Program-made: the position numbers and the translations under genes
Shown: positions 11,005 through 21,259 of the stretch, piece by piece
How the letters are laid out: every line of letters begins with the position of its first letter
Numbering within the stretch: the stretch's first letter is position 1
NCBI GenBank assembly: GCA_014529385.2
Contig: CM043960.1
Location: forward strand, 125,084,043-125,148,042
From: Adiantum capillus-veneris
Taxonomy: Eukaryota; Streptophyta; Polypodiopsida; Polypodiales; Pteridaceae
Reading direction: 5' to 3'
Length of the DNA stretch: 64,000 bases
Notes under the pieces: model-generated
Databases searched by the model: none
The model's input: only the letters and a program-made list of their open reading frames with translations
Told to the model about the DNA's origin: nothing

Positions 11005-11703
11005 CTATCCCTTCCAAACCAGAAATACAGATTTGAATGGATTCAAACAAATCCTTTTCTCCTGACAGCGTTTAAAAACCATATCTAGGAATAGAAGGTG
11101 TTGTTCCTCATCTGAATAGACAGTGAAGTCATCCATGAAAATGGCGAGGAACCGATGAAGAAATTCATTAAACATCTCCATCATACACCGCTGAAAAGTA
11201 GCTAGTGCATTGCACAGGCCAAAAGGCATCACCAGATACATGAATGCTCCCCACTCAGTGATGAAAGTGGTCTTAGCCCTATCTTCAGGAGCAATCTGTA
11301 ACTGGTTATAGCTGCTATAACCATCCATGAAGCTATACATCTCATATCCTGCGATCTCATCAAGCAACATATCAGTAAAAGGTAAGGGAAATGGATCCTT
11401 AATGGTATGGGCATTTAGTTTCCTATAATCGACAAACACTCTTAATTTACCATTCTTCTTAGGAACGACGACTATGGGAAATAACCAATCACTGCTTGCT
11501 ACTTCCGTAATGAACCCAGCCTTGAGAAGATTATCAATCTCCTCCTTGACCTTCTTTGCATAGTTGGGGTTCATCCGGTATCTTTGCAATCTGACTGGCC
11601 TAGCATCCGGTTTCAGTGATATTCGGTGCTGACAGACTTCAGGATATACTCGCTTCAAATCTATATGTTCCCAGGAAAATACATCTTTATAATTATGGAA
11701 CAT
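11005..11703 (-). CDS. Gypsy-1 reverse transcriptase (232 codons)
   Basis: This contains Ty3/gypsy RT motifs in order: HRISLKPDARPVRLQRYRMN, VKEEIDNLLKAGFI, FPIVVVPKKNGKLRVFVDYR, FPLPFTDMLLDEIAG, FMDGYSSYNQLQIAPED, WGAFMYLVMPFGLCNA and the active-site block FLAIFMDDFTVYSD (about 11121-11150). The catalytic Asp pair is intact, although the usual Tyr of YxDD is Phe and the conserved Phe-Ser before YNQ is YSS. It is separated from the RNase H frame (9411-10889) by a frameshift near 10890-11004 and from the protease frame by a degenerate stretch (11704-12371). Confidence 0.92.
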   Translation of the reverse strand: MFHNYKDVFSWEHIDLKRVYPEVCQHRISLKPDARPVRLQRYRMNPNYAKKVKEEIDNLLKAGFITEVASSDWLFPIVVVPKKNGKLRVFVDYRKLNAHTIKDPFPLPFTDMLLDEIAGYEMYSFMDGYSSYNQLQIAPEDRAKTTFITEWGAFMYLVMPFGLCNALATFQRCMMEMFNEFLHRFLAIFMDDFTVYSDEEQHLLFLDMVFKRCQEKRICLNPFKSVFLVWKG

Positions 11704-12371
11704 TTTCCGTGCTTTTTCCTTTGAGGTGTTTGTTAACTTTTATCATTCTCGGATTCTCCTCTGATCCCAGGTTCCACTCCTCCACTTCCTGATCATCTAG
11801 AAGCAACTAGTTTGGTCCGCGTCCTTTTCGTTTGGTCGATTCTTCAGCGTAATCCCAAGAAGGTCCATTCATTTATGAATCATTATGCTGATCCAGTGGG
11901 TACTCTTCAGAACATACTGGTTCTTCCATTATACCAGTATCAGCTGGTTCCTCCATTCTTCCAGTTAGCTGAACTGTTCTTTCCCCTTTATTGCCTTCAG
12001 TAAACTGATAAGGGAATTGTCTCTTCTGCTTGTCAGCTTGCTCTTTGTTCAGCAGGACTGCATTAAATCAATTTCTGCCAAAGGAAATATGTTCATAGCT
12101 GCTAGCATTCGCTCAATTTTCTTAGCTCGGTATTTCTGACACAACTCATTCGGTCTCAGTTCCTTTTTCCAGAGATTGGTGTTGTTGGTCTGGATTTTGA
12201 TTCTGCCACTAGCCCCTTCTATGGTTAAAGTTTGGTTTGCTTAGTCATGAATAGCATGTGCTGTTCTTAACCATGGACGGCCTAGTAGCATTCCATATGC
12301 TCCCTGCACATCCAAGACTAGGAAACTGGTTTTGAATTTCTCCTTCCCAACTCTTATCTGCATGTTTTCAA

Positions 12372-13256
12372 TCATACACGTCGCTTGTACGACTCGATGA
12401 TCTGCATTCTTACTTTGAATGGTGCTGGTTTCATGTTAGTAATACCCATTCTTTGCTGAAGATGGCCTCCCATTATGTTGACTCCTGCTCCTCCATCCAG
12501 TATGACGCTTGAGAGAGGTTCCCACTGCTTCCTGACCTTGTAGTCTACCTGAATAAGTGGAACTTCATCATCCCGGACAACCGTCAAGTCCACTGTTATG
12601 GCCTCTGCCTCAGTCTTCCTACATTGTCTAATAAAGTTGGCCACCTCAGGTAAGGTCTTTATTATATCCTCCAGCTCTACAGCCAGCTTCTGGATTCTAT
12701 CACAAATTTTCACCTGAATTTCCTCTCGCTCCTGGTCAGCAAACTGATTGTCAGAGCCTGAAGAACTAGTGTCTTCACACTGCCATTCTTCTTCAGCAGT
12801 ACTACTCTTTCCTTCCACTCCCATTTCATCAGCTAGTCCATGTACTATAGCCAGCATGGTCTCAGTCATGGCCTGTACTGACTGATCTTTATCAGTCGAT
12901 TGGGCTGGTATCTTCTGAATGACTCTAGCTTCGGAACTTTCTTGCTGCTCTGGTAGCTTCTTAGCTAAATCCTCTGTGATTTCAGCTGCTAGTTCCCGCT
13001 GCTCTTGCCACTCATCTACCACCTTTTCTTTACCTTTGGCCTTCCAAACTTCCCTTTGTTGGGCCCACTTGCTTCTGTTAGAGCTGACTGGTACTTTTGA
13101 AATATCTGGGATTGCTTCAATGATCACTCCCTTGCTCCTGGTAACTACCCTGACTGGGACTGGCTGTGGTGCCTTAGCCTCAGTAGCAGTCGTTACCGGT
13201 GCATCTGGACATTGGGCTGAAAAATGACCATACTTCCCACAGGTATAGCAATTCAT
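12372..13256 (-). CDS. Gypsy-1 second zinc knuckle and protease (294 codons)
   Basis: The ORF opens with a CCHC knuckle (CYTCGKYGHFSAQC), which binds RNA during packaging in Gag proteins. A charged, Glu/Gln-rich linker follows. Near the C-terminus is VILDGGAGVNIMGG (12478-12515), the retropepsin active site in the DxGA form common in plant gypsy elements. The upstream gag frame (13266-13871) is in the same frame and separated only by a single UAG (13263-13265), so gag and this ORF could once have been one polyprotein, or could be joined by stop read-through. The frame ends soon after the protease motif. Confidence 0.85.
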   Translation of the reverse strand: MNCYTCGKYGHFSAQCPDAPVTTATEAKAPQPVPVRVVTRSKGVIIEAIPDISKVPVSSNRSKWAQQREVWKAKGKEKVVDEWQEQRELAAEITEDLAKKLPEQQESSEARVIQKIPAQSTDKDQSVQAMTETMLAIVHGLADEMGVEGKSSTAEEEWQCEDTSSSGSDNQFADQEREEIQVKICDRIQKLAVELEDIIKTLPEVANFIRQCRKTEAEAITVDLTVVRDDEVPLIQVDYKVRKQWEPLSSVILDGGAGVNIMGGHLQQRMGITNMKPAPFKVRMQIIESYKRRV

Positions 13257-13265
13257 GCTCTTGGT

Positions 13266-14678
13266 CTAGAAGTTGCCTCTTCCTCTTCCTCTCCCCATTC
13301 CTCGTTGGTATCCGCCACGTCCTTGACCAGTACCACTGGTACCTGGTCTCTCTTCTTGAGCTACTTTAATTGGTTCTGCCTTCACTGGTTCAGTGTACGC
13401 AACCATTGATAGATCCTTTCCTTTCTTGAAATGGTGAATTCTAATGCCACAATTATTCCATAGGTGAACAAAGGCCTTGTAGTAGGTACATTGTGCACAT
13501 TCAGTGGAGATGTGGTCCTTGGATTTGCATCTGGAACACCAAGTCTCCATCTTCCGGACTGGCTGTCTTGTGTGGCTCATTTCTGCAATCTGCCTAGCCA
13601 TTTCTTCAATTTTCTTGGTCCATGATCCCTTCTTTGATTTCTCCTTTGTCCGTTCATTGGAGCTGCTCTCAGAGCTACTGGATGTTGAACTTGAATCAGA
13701 AGCTTCAGTAGCCGAACTACTTCTACTGGTCCTTCGCTTCTTGTGGCTCTTTTCTTTCTTAGCCTGCTGTTCCAGTTTTAATGCTCGTTGGACTAGATCA
13801 TTGAATTTCTTTGTAGGGGCTGGTACTTCTTGTTCTCTAAGCTTTTGCTTCTGAACCCATTTAGAAACCATGCCCTCAATATCTTCTCAGACGGCGGTTC
13901 TTGCAGCTGCCTGGTCAGTTCTTTTATCTTTTCAACATAGCTGCGGACTGACAAATTCCTCTGTTTGATCTGATCCAATTCATAGAGAATATCCTCATCG
14001 CCTCGATTTTCGGAATACTCCAACCTGAAGGCCTTAAGTAATTTGTTATATGATCTCAGCTGGCATGCAGGGTAATGGTAATACCATTTCCTCGCTGCTT
14101 CCTTCAAGGTTTCTGGAAAATATTCCCCCCAATCATCTTCATCAATGTTTTTTAGTTCAACATACTGCTCGAAAGCTTGTATGTGAACATCTGGATCATC
14201 CTTTTTCCCTCCTTTGAAGATGGGAATAGAAATCTTCAGGGAAGCGGTGTAATCATTTCGATTATCTGCTAATCCCACCACTTTGCTTCTTGGCTTCAGA
14301 ATGCCGCTTTGGAGCCTTCTTGCAATTCTCAGTGTCAGCATTCCAATCAATCTCTGTCTCTGTCTCAGTATCAGTATCTTCTCTGTTTTGTCTGCTAGAA
14401 GTACGGTGACTTCCCTTTCTGTCCTTGATATGCTCATCTCTCTAGCGAGACTAAGAACTCTTGGAACTCTTTTCCTTTTGTGCTTCCCGTTCTGCCCGTC
14501 TGCGTCTAGAATGACTGGAGTGCTGTGAGTCCTATGCCTCCTCAGCCTGACTATGCTCCTCCTGAGCCTCAATGTCAGTCATTTTGTCTTGCTTGGGGTC
14601 AGACTCTCTTCCTGACTCCTCAGGAATGGCGTCCACACGATTGGTAGATTTCCGACCACGATTGGACTTTGGTGCCAT
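13266..14678 (-). pseudogene. Gypsy-1 gag
   Basis: A likely original start is the ATG at 14678, reading MAPKSNRGRKSTNR, just inside the 5' LTR. This frame meets a UAG near 14540. The gag core then appears in another frame (13793-14572) with IPIFKGGKKDDPDVHIQAFE, EAARKWYYHYP, LLKAFRLEYS and LSVRSYVEKIKELTRQL, the retrotransposon gag layout. The C-terminal frame (13266-13871) has a Ser-rich basic region, a first CCHC knuckle (CSRCKSKDHISTEC) and an RGG-like tail (GRGRGRGNF). Two frame changes mean the gene is broken. Gag forms the virus-like particle that packages element RNA. Confidence 0.85.
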
Positions 14679-14751
14679 TGCGGAAAACTACAATTGGGAG
14701 AAGAGTCATTCAGTCAACGAGCTTCAGCTCTAGCCACTGTGATCGCCAAAA

Positions 14752-15209
14752 TGGAATTGGAGCTGATCTCTTGAGACAGCTAATTCCAGTGTTGAAGAAT
14801 TTCAACTACTAGTGTGGGAAGATTTCAGACAGCAGACTAGACCAAAATCAGAGACTAAACTGACATGTGGATACTGAAATAAGAATCAGACTTATAGACT
14901 GGAATAAGATTCAGATTCAGAAGGCTTGTGGAGAAGTAAGTATCATTGAAATATATACCATGATTGAGATTACAGTGAATATGATTACAGAGAGAAAGTA
15001 TAGCCGACAATACTGCCACTGATGCTCAAGTACAATTGTAGCTCAAAGCGTTAATACAAGTGATAACAATTGCCAACCCGATAATAATGTAATCGGCCCT
15101 ATTTATACACTTCGGTTTTACTGTAGTAATTGCTCTAGTAATTACTAAGTAATTCGTTGCCCATCTTCTAAGAACACGTTCCCGCATGGTGATTATCCAG
15201 CCGTCTACA
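14752..15209 (-). repeat. Gypsy-1 5' LTR (458 bp)
   Basis: It pairs with 4140-4627 and has TG...CA ends. On the minus strand it carries a TATA box (TATAAAT at 15101-15107) followed by GGGC and AT-rich sequence. TCCAC at 15210-15214 matches the left target duplication. Immediately inside (minus strand from 14751) the sequence TTTGGCGATCACAGTGG occupies the primer-binding site position; I cannot assign its tRNA. Confidence 0.95.
15101..15107 (-). promoter_or_regulatory. TATA box of gypsy-1 5' LTR
   Basis: Minus strand TATAAAT in the context GTGTATAAATAGGGCC. The same element is conserved in the other LTR at about 4511-4517. It is the probable RNA polymerase II promoter of the element. Confidence 0.7.
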
Positions 15210-15508
15210 TCCACAATTCTTTCAAGGTTGGCAAGATCCCTAACAGAAAATTCATCCTAGATATGCAAACATTACACATGTTATCTCGTATTACATCATC
15301 ATCTCATATTACAAAAAAGTCATCCTAGATATGCAAACATTGCACACTCATCTCCAACTCTCATATTACATCATAACCTATTTTTCCTTCATGATCATCC
15401 TGTTCTTGAATCCCATTTACCATACAAAATGGAATCAAGTCTAGATCATTCTCATCACAAAATTTTATAGGGGTGGTCTCATTGACACACATCTAAGGTG
15501 GCCAAAAT

Positions 15509-15811
15509 TTAAGTCCACTCATGGGGTTCCATTCTTTCTTCCAAGAAAGGCTTAGGTATATAATCAGAATCTTCAAATGACCTATCCCCTTTACACTCCT
15601 CTTTTGCAAGGCTTTCACATTCAAAGGCTCCACACATCTGTAGGTGAGCTTTAAAATTCAACCATGCTGGTATTTCAAATTTTGCAGCTCTAGCCAAATC
15701 AAATTCTTCTATCAGAGTCTTATGTATATAGCTATGGTTCCTCAAGTTGATCCACATAGTGGTTTCCATGTGGTGCAAGTAGACATAGTCGTAGCCCCAA
15801 CCTTGAACCAT
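15509..15811 (-). pseudogene. Gypsy-A protease-RT connector fragment (100 codons)
   Basis: This 100-codon frame (starting MVQGWGYDYVYL) lies between the gypsy-A protease motif and the RT half displaced to 3-4 kb. Composition is protein-like, with clusters WINLRNHSYIHKT and LARAAKFEIPAWLNF. It resembles no catalytic domain and is most simply the linker of the gypsy-A polyprotein. A tandem copy of its upstream part follows at 15876-16022. Confidence 0.45.
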
Positions 15812-16022
15812 GTTTAATTAGCACATGAATGGTCTTCCTAGAATACCATCATAGTTATTCTTAGGACCATATCTATAGCTATGGTTCCTCAAGTTGATCC
15901 ACATGGTGGTCTCCATGTAGTGCAAGTAGACATAGTCATAGCCCCACTCTTGAACCATGTTTAATTAGCATATGAATGGTCTTCCTAGAATAAAATCATA
16001 GTTATTCTTAAGACCAAAATTT
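15729..16022. repeat. 147-bp tandem duplication
   Basis: Positions 15729-15875 and 15876-16022 are about 90% identical copies with period 147 bp (49 codons), so the duplication keeps frame. It lies in the gypsy-A connector region, and both copies carry several private substitutions, which indicates an old event. Confidence 0.85.
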
Positions 16023-16139
16023 ACTACTGCAAATGTATGCTCATACTCAATTTCACAAAAAGTCATCACTACATGCTTTAAAACTCCAATAGGCTTCTCA
16101 ATACGACCGTCCCAGCTAGGGATAAGTTCATTTGTGTCT

Positions 16140-16260
16140 ACCTAAGAGCAAGTTTTTCCCATTTTTTCTACATACCTTAGTGGCTATGGCAATATCTGCA
16201 CCACTGTCTAGAATAGCTATGGTTTTTGCCCCATGATATTCTATAGTGGCAATGTGGTGT
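16140..16260 (-). pseudogene. Gypsy-A protease active-site remnant
   Basis: The minus strand reads KTIAILDSGADIAIATK around 16180-16230, the DSGA active site of a retropepsin. Flanking frames are disrupted, so only the motif is certain. Confidence 0.7.
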
Positions 16261-17128
16261 TTCCATCTTCACCTTCACAATAATCACCAACTTTGTTAAT
16301 GGAAACTCGCTTAGCATTCTTTTTGGGTTTGTTCCAATCCTCCACTTTTCAAATTATTGTCTCAATAGGATTTTTATTCCAGTTTTTTCAACACATGTTT
16401 TGACATCTCTCCACATATGAGGTCTGACTTTTAACAGATCAGTTATTGTTAGCGTACATCTCATTGACATTGACATAAATTCCTAAAATCCTTGAGAATC
16501 TATGACAAGATTATGAGATTTTCTCTAAGATGTAGAACCCCATAAATCAAATCTTTCCTAATAAGGTTCCAAGTACAATGGAAACTCCTTAAGGGTTTCC
16601 TCTCTACTATCCTCTGATCCTTCTGTTCCTTGGTCTCCATACATGGATTGCACCTCAAATTCCATCATACCCTTGTCAAAATCGACTTCTGCAACAATAG
16701 GTGCCGATTCCCACTGATGACTGCCATCTCTAGCCTCCTAAATATGTCCCAAAGTTCTTAAGTCCAATCACCTTTAACTTCTAGCATTGTAGGAGGTATA
16801 TGGTGAATAGATTCATCCATTGTATTCTCTTGTCACTAGTTCACCTACTCCTTCTCCACATGTAAGCACACTGTCCATTCCTTGAGGATCCTGGATCCCT
16901 TGCTCATATCTCTTATTAAGCTCTTTTTTTGAACCTTATCATTAGCTGAAATATCAATATTCTTCATAGGTTCTTACATAGCCATGTCCCTCAAACTTGC
17001 ACAGTCGTGTCCCTCAAAATGTTGTTTTCTTCTTTAGAGTCAATAGGTGGTTGAGATATTACTCTATCTTAAGCTAACATAGCTGGTGGAGGTTCCATAA
17101 GTCCTTGAGAAGTCTCAGTCAACTTTTT

Positions 17129-17830
17129 TCACATCTTGAACCTCAGCTTTTCCAACTCCGCATTAGAATAAGTCATCCACATATCTTCTATCATTTGGTG
17201 GTTGTCTAATCTTGCTTCACATGCCTTTAGAATCGCTTTTGATGGCTCAAATTTTTTATCATTTAAGATTGAACCTCCTAAGCTAGCACATTTTCTCTCT
17301 AATCCGCTTGGCTTTTGTTCGATTTTAGGTATTTCTTCTAGTACCACAATAGATGAAGGTATTTTGTTGTTGTAATTGATCTAGAGCTTGTGAAAGCCTA
17401 GCTGTAATATCCTTTAACTTTTGATGGTATTGAGATCTAACTCCATCTCTCATAGCTTTCCTTGTGGATTTCACACTCACATATTTTTTTGAGTTACTAT
17501 TACTCTTCTCACTTGTCACTTTTTGCATAGCTTGTGCTCTCATTACCAGCTTCAATGGAACTTTCACATCTAAATCTGAACCACTTGAAGATGGTATGAA
17601 CTCTACAATGTTCACCGTTACTTTTACTTCCTTATCTAGGTACTAAGGAAAATCTTTATAGAAATTGTTTCTTTCACAATCACTACAATATCCATGGGAA
17701 GCATTGTCTACAGCTGCATAGCATTACTAGTCACATTAGGAATATTTTTTGCAGCATGAGCATGGCCGATCGGACAATTCCTCGCCAAATGGTCTTCTTG
17801 ACACTTGAAATATGGTCCTAGGGTTCTTTG
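17129..17830 (-). pseudogene. Gypsy-A gag C-terminal region with altered zinc knuckle
   Basis: Near 17770-17815 the minus strand reads YFKCQEDHLARNC, a CCHC knuckle whose first Cys is now Tyr. Downstream frames (17325-17615 and 17129-17347) are polar and helix-prone, as expected for the region between gag and protease. The order knuckle, linker, protease agrees with the gypsy-A pieces on the other side of gypsy-1. Confidence 0.6.
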
Positions 17831-18299
17831 TTGTCTCAATTGTTGCTATATGGGGACTCTGGGGATATGCATTTTTTCTAGCCTCTCCTTAATGAACTAT
17901 GAACATTAGCATTCCTTGACTTAAAGTAAACCCTTCACTCTGAGATACTCTACTTATTCTTGACTCAGAACTAGTAGAGGATGAAGATATTCTCATGGTC
18001 ATATGACTCCATGATCACTGGTGGGTTAGGATCATTTGTATGGTGACACCCATAGCTTTATTTGATACGGTTTTACTGGCACTAAGGTGTTCTCTTCTGG
18101 GTATTGGTCTCGATACGCATACCTCACAACTGTCTGGTCTTCACTTGGTAGTGGTTGTTGGTGCCCCAACAATAGCCTTGGCCTTTCAATTCTGAATTAG
18201 TTGGTTCTGAGGCATATCTTGGTGGTGGTGGTGTTGGCTTATAACCAATGCGTTAGTTTTGTGATGATGAATCTAATGTAGATAAGGAGTCTAGTGCAC

Positions 18300-20110
18300 A
18301 AGTGGAGTTGGAAGCAAAGTAGAGATTACCAAGGGATTTAACGAGTTCCAAGTAATAGGTCAAGATTCATTCTAAAAAACTATTCATGTTCTTAAGGTCA
18401 GGAGCTTTGTTTAGGTAAGGTGAGAGATTATCTAGAGATCATGTGAGTCATGTATCTACTGAAGAGAGTGTCAATCACGATAGTTTTGGAGGTGGTAGTC
18501 TTAGATACTTCATTGGAACAAGAATTTCTTATCCTTATGGATGAAAAAGCACCAAGTATGAGCTATCGTAGTGAGGGAGATATGATTACTACCTCTAGGA
18601 GACCAAAATCCAAGTAGACCATGCTTTTACAATTCCATTATAGTAATAAAATAAGAGCCAAAATTTATGTGGATAGCCATAATAGATGCTATGTTCGTGA
18701 GGACTTACGAAATCTTGGGTTTTGAGAAAATGGAGACTGTTTCATAAACAAGAAAGAGATTTCCAATCTTAGGATAGATAATCTTGATCTTGTACATGCA
18801 ATGGGTATGATGACTGGACTAAGGAAAAAAGTTGATGAGGGGGTAGAGAGACCTCCTTTGGAAAATGACCCAAGAGCTAAATTTATAGCCATGAAAGAGC
18901 TTGAGAGAGTATTTATTGATAATCCTAGTATGGAATTATATAAGTTGATGACCAAAGAAGGGGAAAACTATTAGACTAGGGAAGACATGAACCCAGAGGA
19001 TGTACATGTACATATATTAGTTTGAAATGAGAAAACGGACTATTTTGGTAGACAATAATGGGCATGAGTAGAGCATGAGTACAAGTACGTATATGTGGCG
19101 GCCATGGAAAATCTTTCCTATTGGGGAGCACAATTTGTTTTTTGAATTTACCAAAATCAAGTGGCTAGAAGAAATGTAACCAGAGAGAGGTAAACTTCAT
19201 GGATCAAGTCACAAAAATTCTACCACATGTAGAGAACGCACGCATGATAGGATCTATAGCACCAAGAGACTTAGAGAGTGAGTTACTTATCAGAACTAGA
19301 GACTATAAGAGGTGGATTTATGGCCATTACCGAGTCATCCATGCCAACCATACAAAGCGAGTAGCACCATATGGAACTATGAGAGAAGTACTAAGAGCTA
19401 TATCTAGAGCGTCAACACCTACAACATATGAGGAGGCTTTCCTAGGAGCTCTGATAGTGATGAGATATGTTGCTGAAGCCTATGATTTTGTCTCAAGTTG
19501 AAAAATGCATGGCATCAAAGTATAATGGATCATGGGATCCCCATGCACATTTCACATTGTTTAAATAGATGTTGAGAGTTGAACACATCACAAATTTCCA
19601 CATTCACTTTGAAGGTTTTGGATTAACTTTGAAAGGTACCCTTACATGGTTCCAACCTTTGAAAAAAGAAGACTATGGGAGCATAGAAACATTATTGCAA
19701 GACTTTTGGAGGAGTTTTCCATGCAGAGAATTAAGCACAATACTATGTCACAAATTCATTCTTTCAAGCAGAAAATAATGAGAGAGTATGAGAGGCCACT
19801 TTGTGATTCAAGCAATGTATCGAGAGATGTTTGCCAAGAGAATTAGGAATGAGCACCTCAAGAAAGACTTGCACTTGAAAAAGTGTACTGCTTTAGATGA
19901 GGTTAGAAGAGAAGCTTTTTTATTTAGTGAAATATCTACGAAGAGGTATTGCAAGATGCAGATGCTGCCTCAAATGATTCACATTTGACTGCTAGTGATG
20001 CAAATACAGCAAGCAAGATACTGCCACAACAACAACTAGTGATTATTGAGCATCTTGTAGATTAGCTTATAAGGAGAATGAATTAGGCATTGAGAATCCA
20101 AAACTAGAGA
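18300..20110 (+). pseudogene. Gypsy-C gag relic, plus strand
   Basis: Plus-strand frames at about 18780-18970, 19199-19501, 19569-19778 and 19788-19988 read as an interrupted gag-type protein. The clearest part is FEGFGLTLKGTLTWFQPL followed by IETLLQDFWRSF, which matches the Retrotrans_gag layout (hydrophobic, W..L, then F..F), and then a helical stretch LKKDLHLKKCTALDEVRREAF. At least three frame breaks are present. No knuckle or pol follows, because the 5' LTR of gypsy-B starts soon after, so gypsy-B may have landed in it. Confidence 0.5.
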
Positions 20111-20842
20111 ATACCCCCTTTGAGGTTAACAGTTGAGCTATACTCAGTTTCTGTATCTAACAATATATTATGCAAATTTTTCTTGATTGAAAGGGATAAT
20201 TGTGCTATACAAGGCTTGAACTTGTACTTGAAATAAAAACATGTCAAAAATGTGTTCTCTTGTCTCTTTTATGAATAGAATCATGCATCAACACCAATTT
20301 TTTAGCTTTTTTATGGTCTCTAGCATGTACTTATCCAATTTTCTATCAACTTTCTGATTAGGATTTGGCCTAATTTGATGCATAAAATTTCTGAGTAGGA
20401 CTTGGCCTAATATGATTCACAAAATCCCAAAGTCAATTTTGATCTTTATAGGGGTGATTCTTGCATCAAGATCCTACTTTGATCCACATCTTGACTTAAA
20501 ATTCTCTCTCTAGCAAGAAGTCGGACTTTTTTCCTCTACCCTTGATTTTGGAAACTTTTGGCAAATTTTCTCCAATTCCCAAGTGTTTTGCCCTCCTCAA
20601 AGAGTACACTCACCAAATTTCACAGTGTTTGAACAACTGGTTTTTCTGTTAACCCTCATGAAAACCCTATCACCTTCGATGAATGCCTTATTATTTATTT
20701 GATTGAGTCATGGCCCGGGCTTGTCGGTCCAAATAGCTTTGTAGGTGATCGTCAATGAGAGGTGCACTCCTTATCTTATTTTTAAAGTACTTTTGCAACA
20801 ACCGGCCACTGTGGGCGCCCATGTGTGAATGGGTCAAACTCT

Positions 20843-20849
20843 TATAAAA
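20843..20849 (+). promoter_or_regulatory. TATA box of gypsy-B LTR
   Basis: TATAAAA in the context CTCTTATAAAAGGTTC, about 390 bp before the LTR end. This is the usual spacing for the U3/R boundary of a plant LTR. Confidence 0.6.
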
Positions 20850-20939
20850 GGTTCATTTGACCTAAAAATTCCTCATTCTCTAAGGTGTAAGCTAAGAAGT
20901 GCTCTTTCTCCATCTCTATCTTCTCTTCCTTCCCATTCT

Positions 20940-20941
<2 letters not shown>

Positions 20942-20988
<47 letters not shown>

Positions 20989-21010
20989 TAGAGAGAGAGA
21001 GAGAGAGAGA
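20942..21010. repeat. (TG)n then (GA)n microsatellite in LTR
   Basis: About 21 TG units (20942-20983) and, after a short non-repetitive gap, about 10 GA units. Similar TG tracts occur in the LTRs of two unrelated elements in this window (about 25170 and 36995). Confidence 0.95.
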
Positions 21011-21241
21011 GCATTGCGGCGTACCCAGCGGCGGTTGAGTGCGGCATCAACAGAGGCTCCCTCTTCTTCGTAGCGCAGGATCCTTCACGACGGAAGCATT
21101 GAGCGGTGAGTGACACATCATTGTTTCTTTGAGCTTGCTAGGACTGTTTAGTTGTGTGCTTGCTGACTTTCGAGGGAGGCTCGCACACAGTGTACAAGCA
21201 AGTTCGTAGCCTCCAACATGTGCGATAAAGTGCACATTTTT

Positions 21242-21259
21242 TGGCGCCAATGTCGGGGA
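21242..21259 (+). promoter_or_regulatory. Gypsy-B primer-binding site
   Basis: TGGCGCCAATGTCGGGGA lies six bases inside the LTR end. It closely resembles the TGGCGCC...GGGGA primer site of Athila/Tat-type plant gypsy elements (commonly assigned to tRNA-Asp), with changes in the middle. It sets the element orientation as plus. Confidence 0.8.

Larger units (their letters stand above)
4140..15209 (-). mobile_element. Gypsy-1: complete 11.07-kb Ty3/gypsy retrotransposon
   Basis: Two LTRs (4140-4627 and 14752-15209) flank gag, protease, RT, RNase H and integrase in Ty3/gypsy order on the minus strand, then a long extra coding region. The insertion is bounded by a perfect 5-bp target duplication TCCAC (4135-4139 and 15210-15214). 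A purine-rich tract precedes the 3' LTR. By hand alignment the LTRs differ by about 20 substitutions over some 458 bases plus a hexanucleotide expansion, so the copy is moderately old. Gag and pol shift frame several times, so it is no longer autonomous. It sits inside gypsy-A. Confidence 0.95.
15215..18240 (-). mobile_element. Gypsy-A, right part (protease and gag remnants)
   Basis: This continues the element interrupted by gypsy-1. Minus-strand fragments are a gag-like stretch with a CCHC-type knuckle near 17770-17815, polar gag C-terminal frames at 17129-17615, a retropepsin motif at about 16185-16215, and the 15509-15811 frame between protease and RT. All are separated by stops. The right boundary is approximate, set where minus-strand coding character fades and plus-strand gag begins. 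Confidence 0.65.
20130..21236 (+). repeat. Gypsy-B 5' LTR (left edge uncertain)
   Basis: The right edge is fixed by GTGCACA ending at 21236, directly before the primer-binding site. The segment contains a TATA box (20843-20849) and a (TG)n(GA)n microsatellite in the presumed transcribed part. The left edge cannot be defined because no 3' partner LTR is recognisable in the window. Confidence 0.55.
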
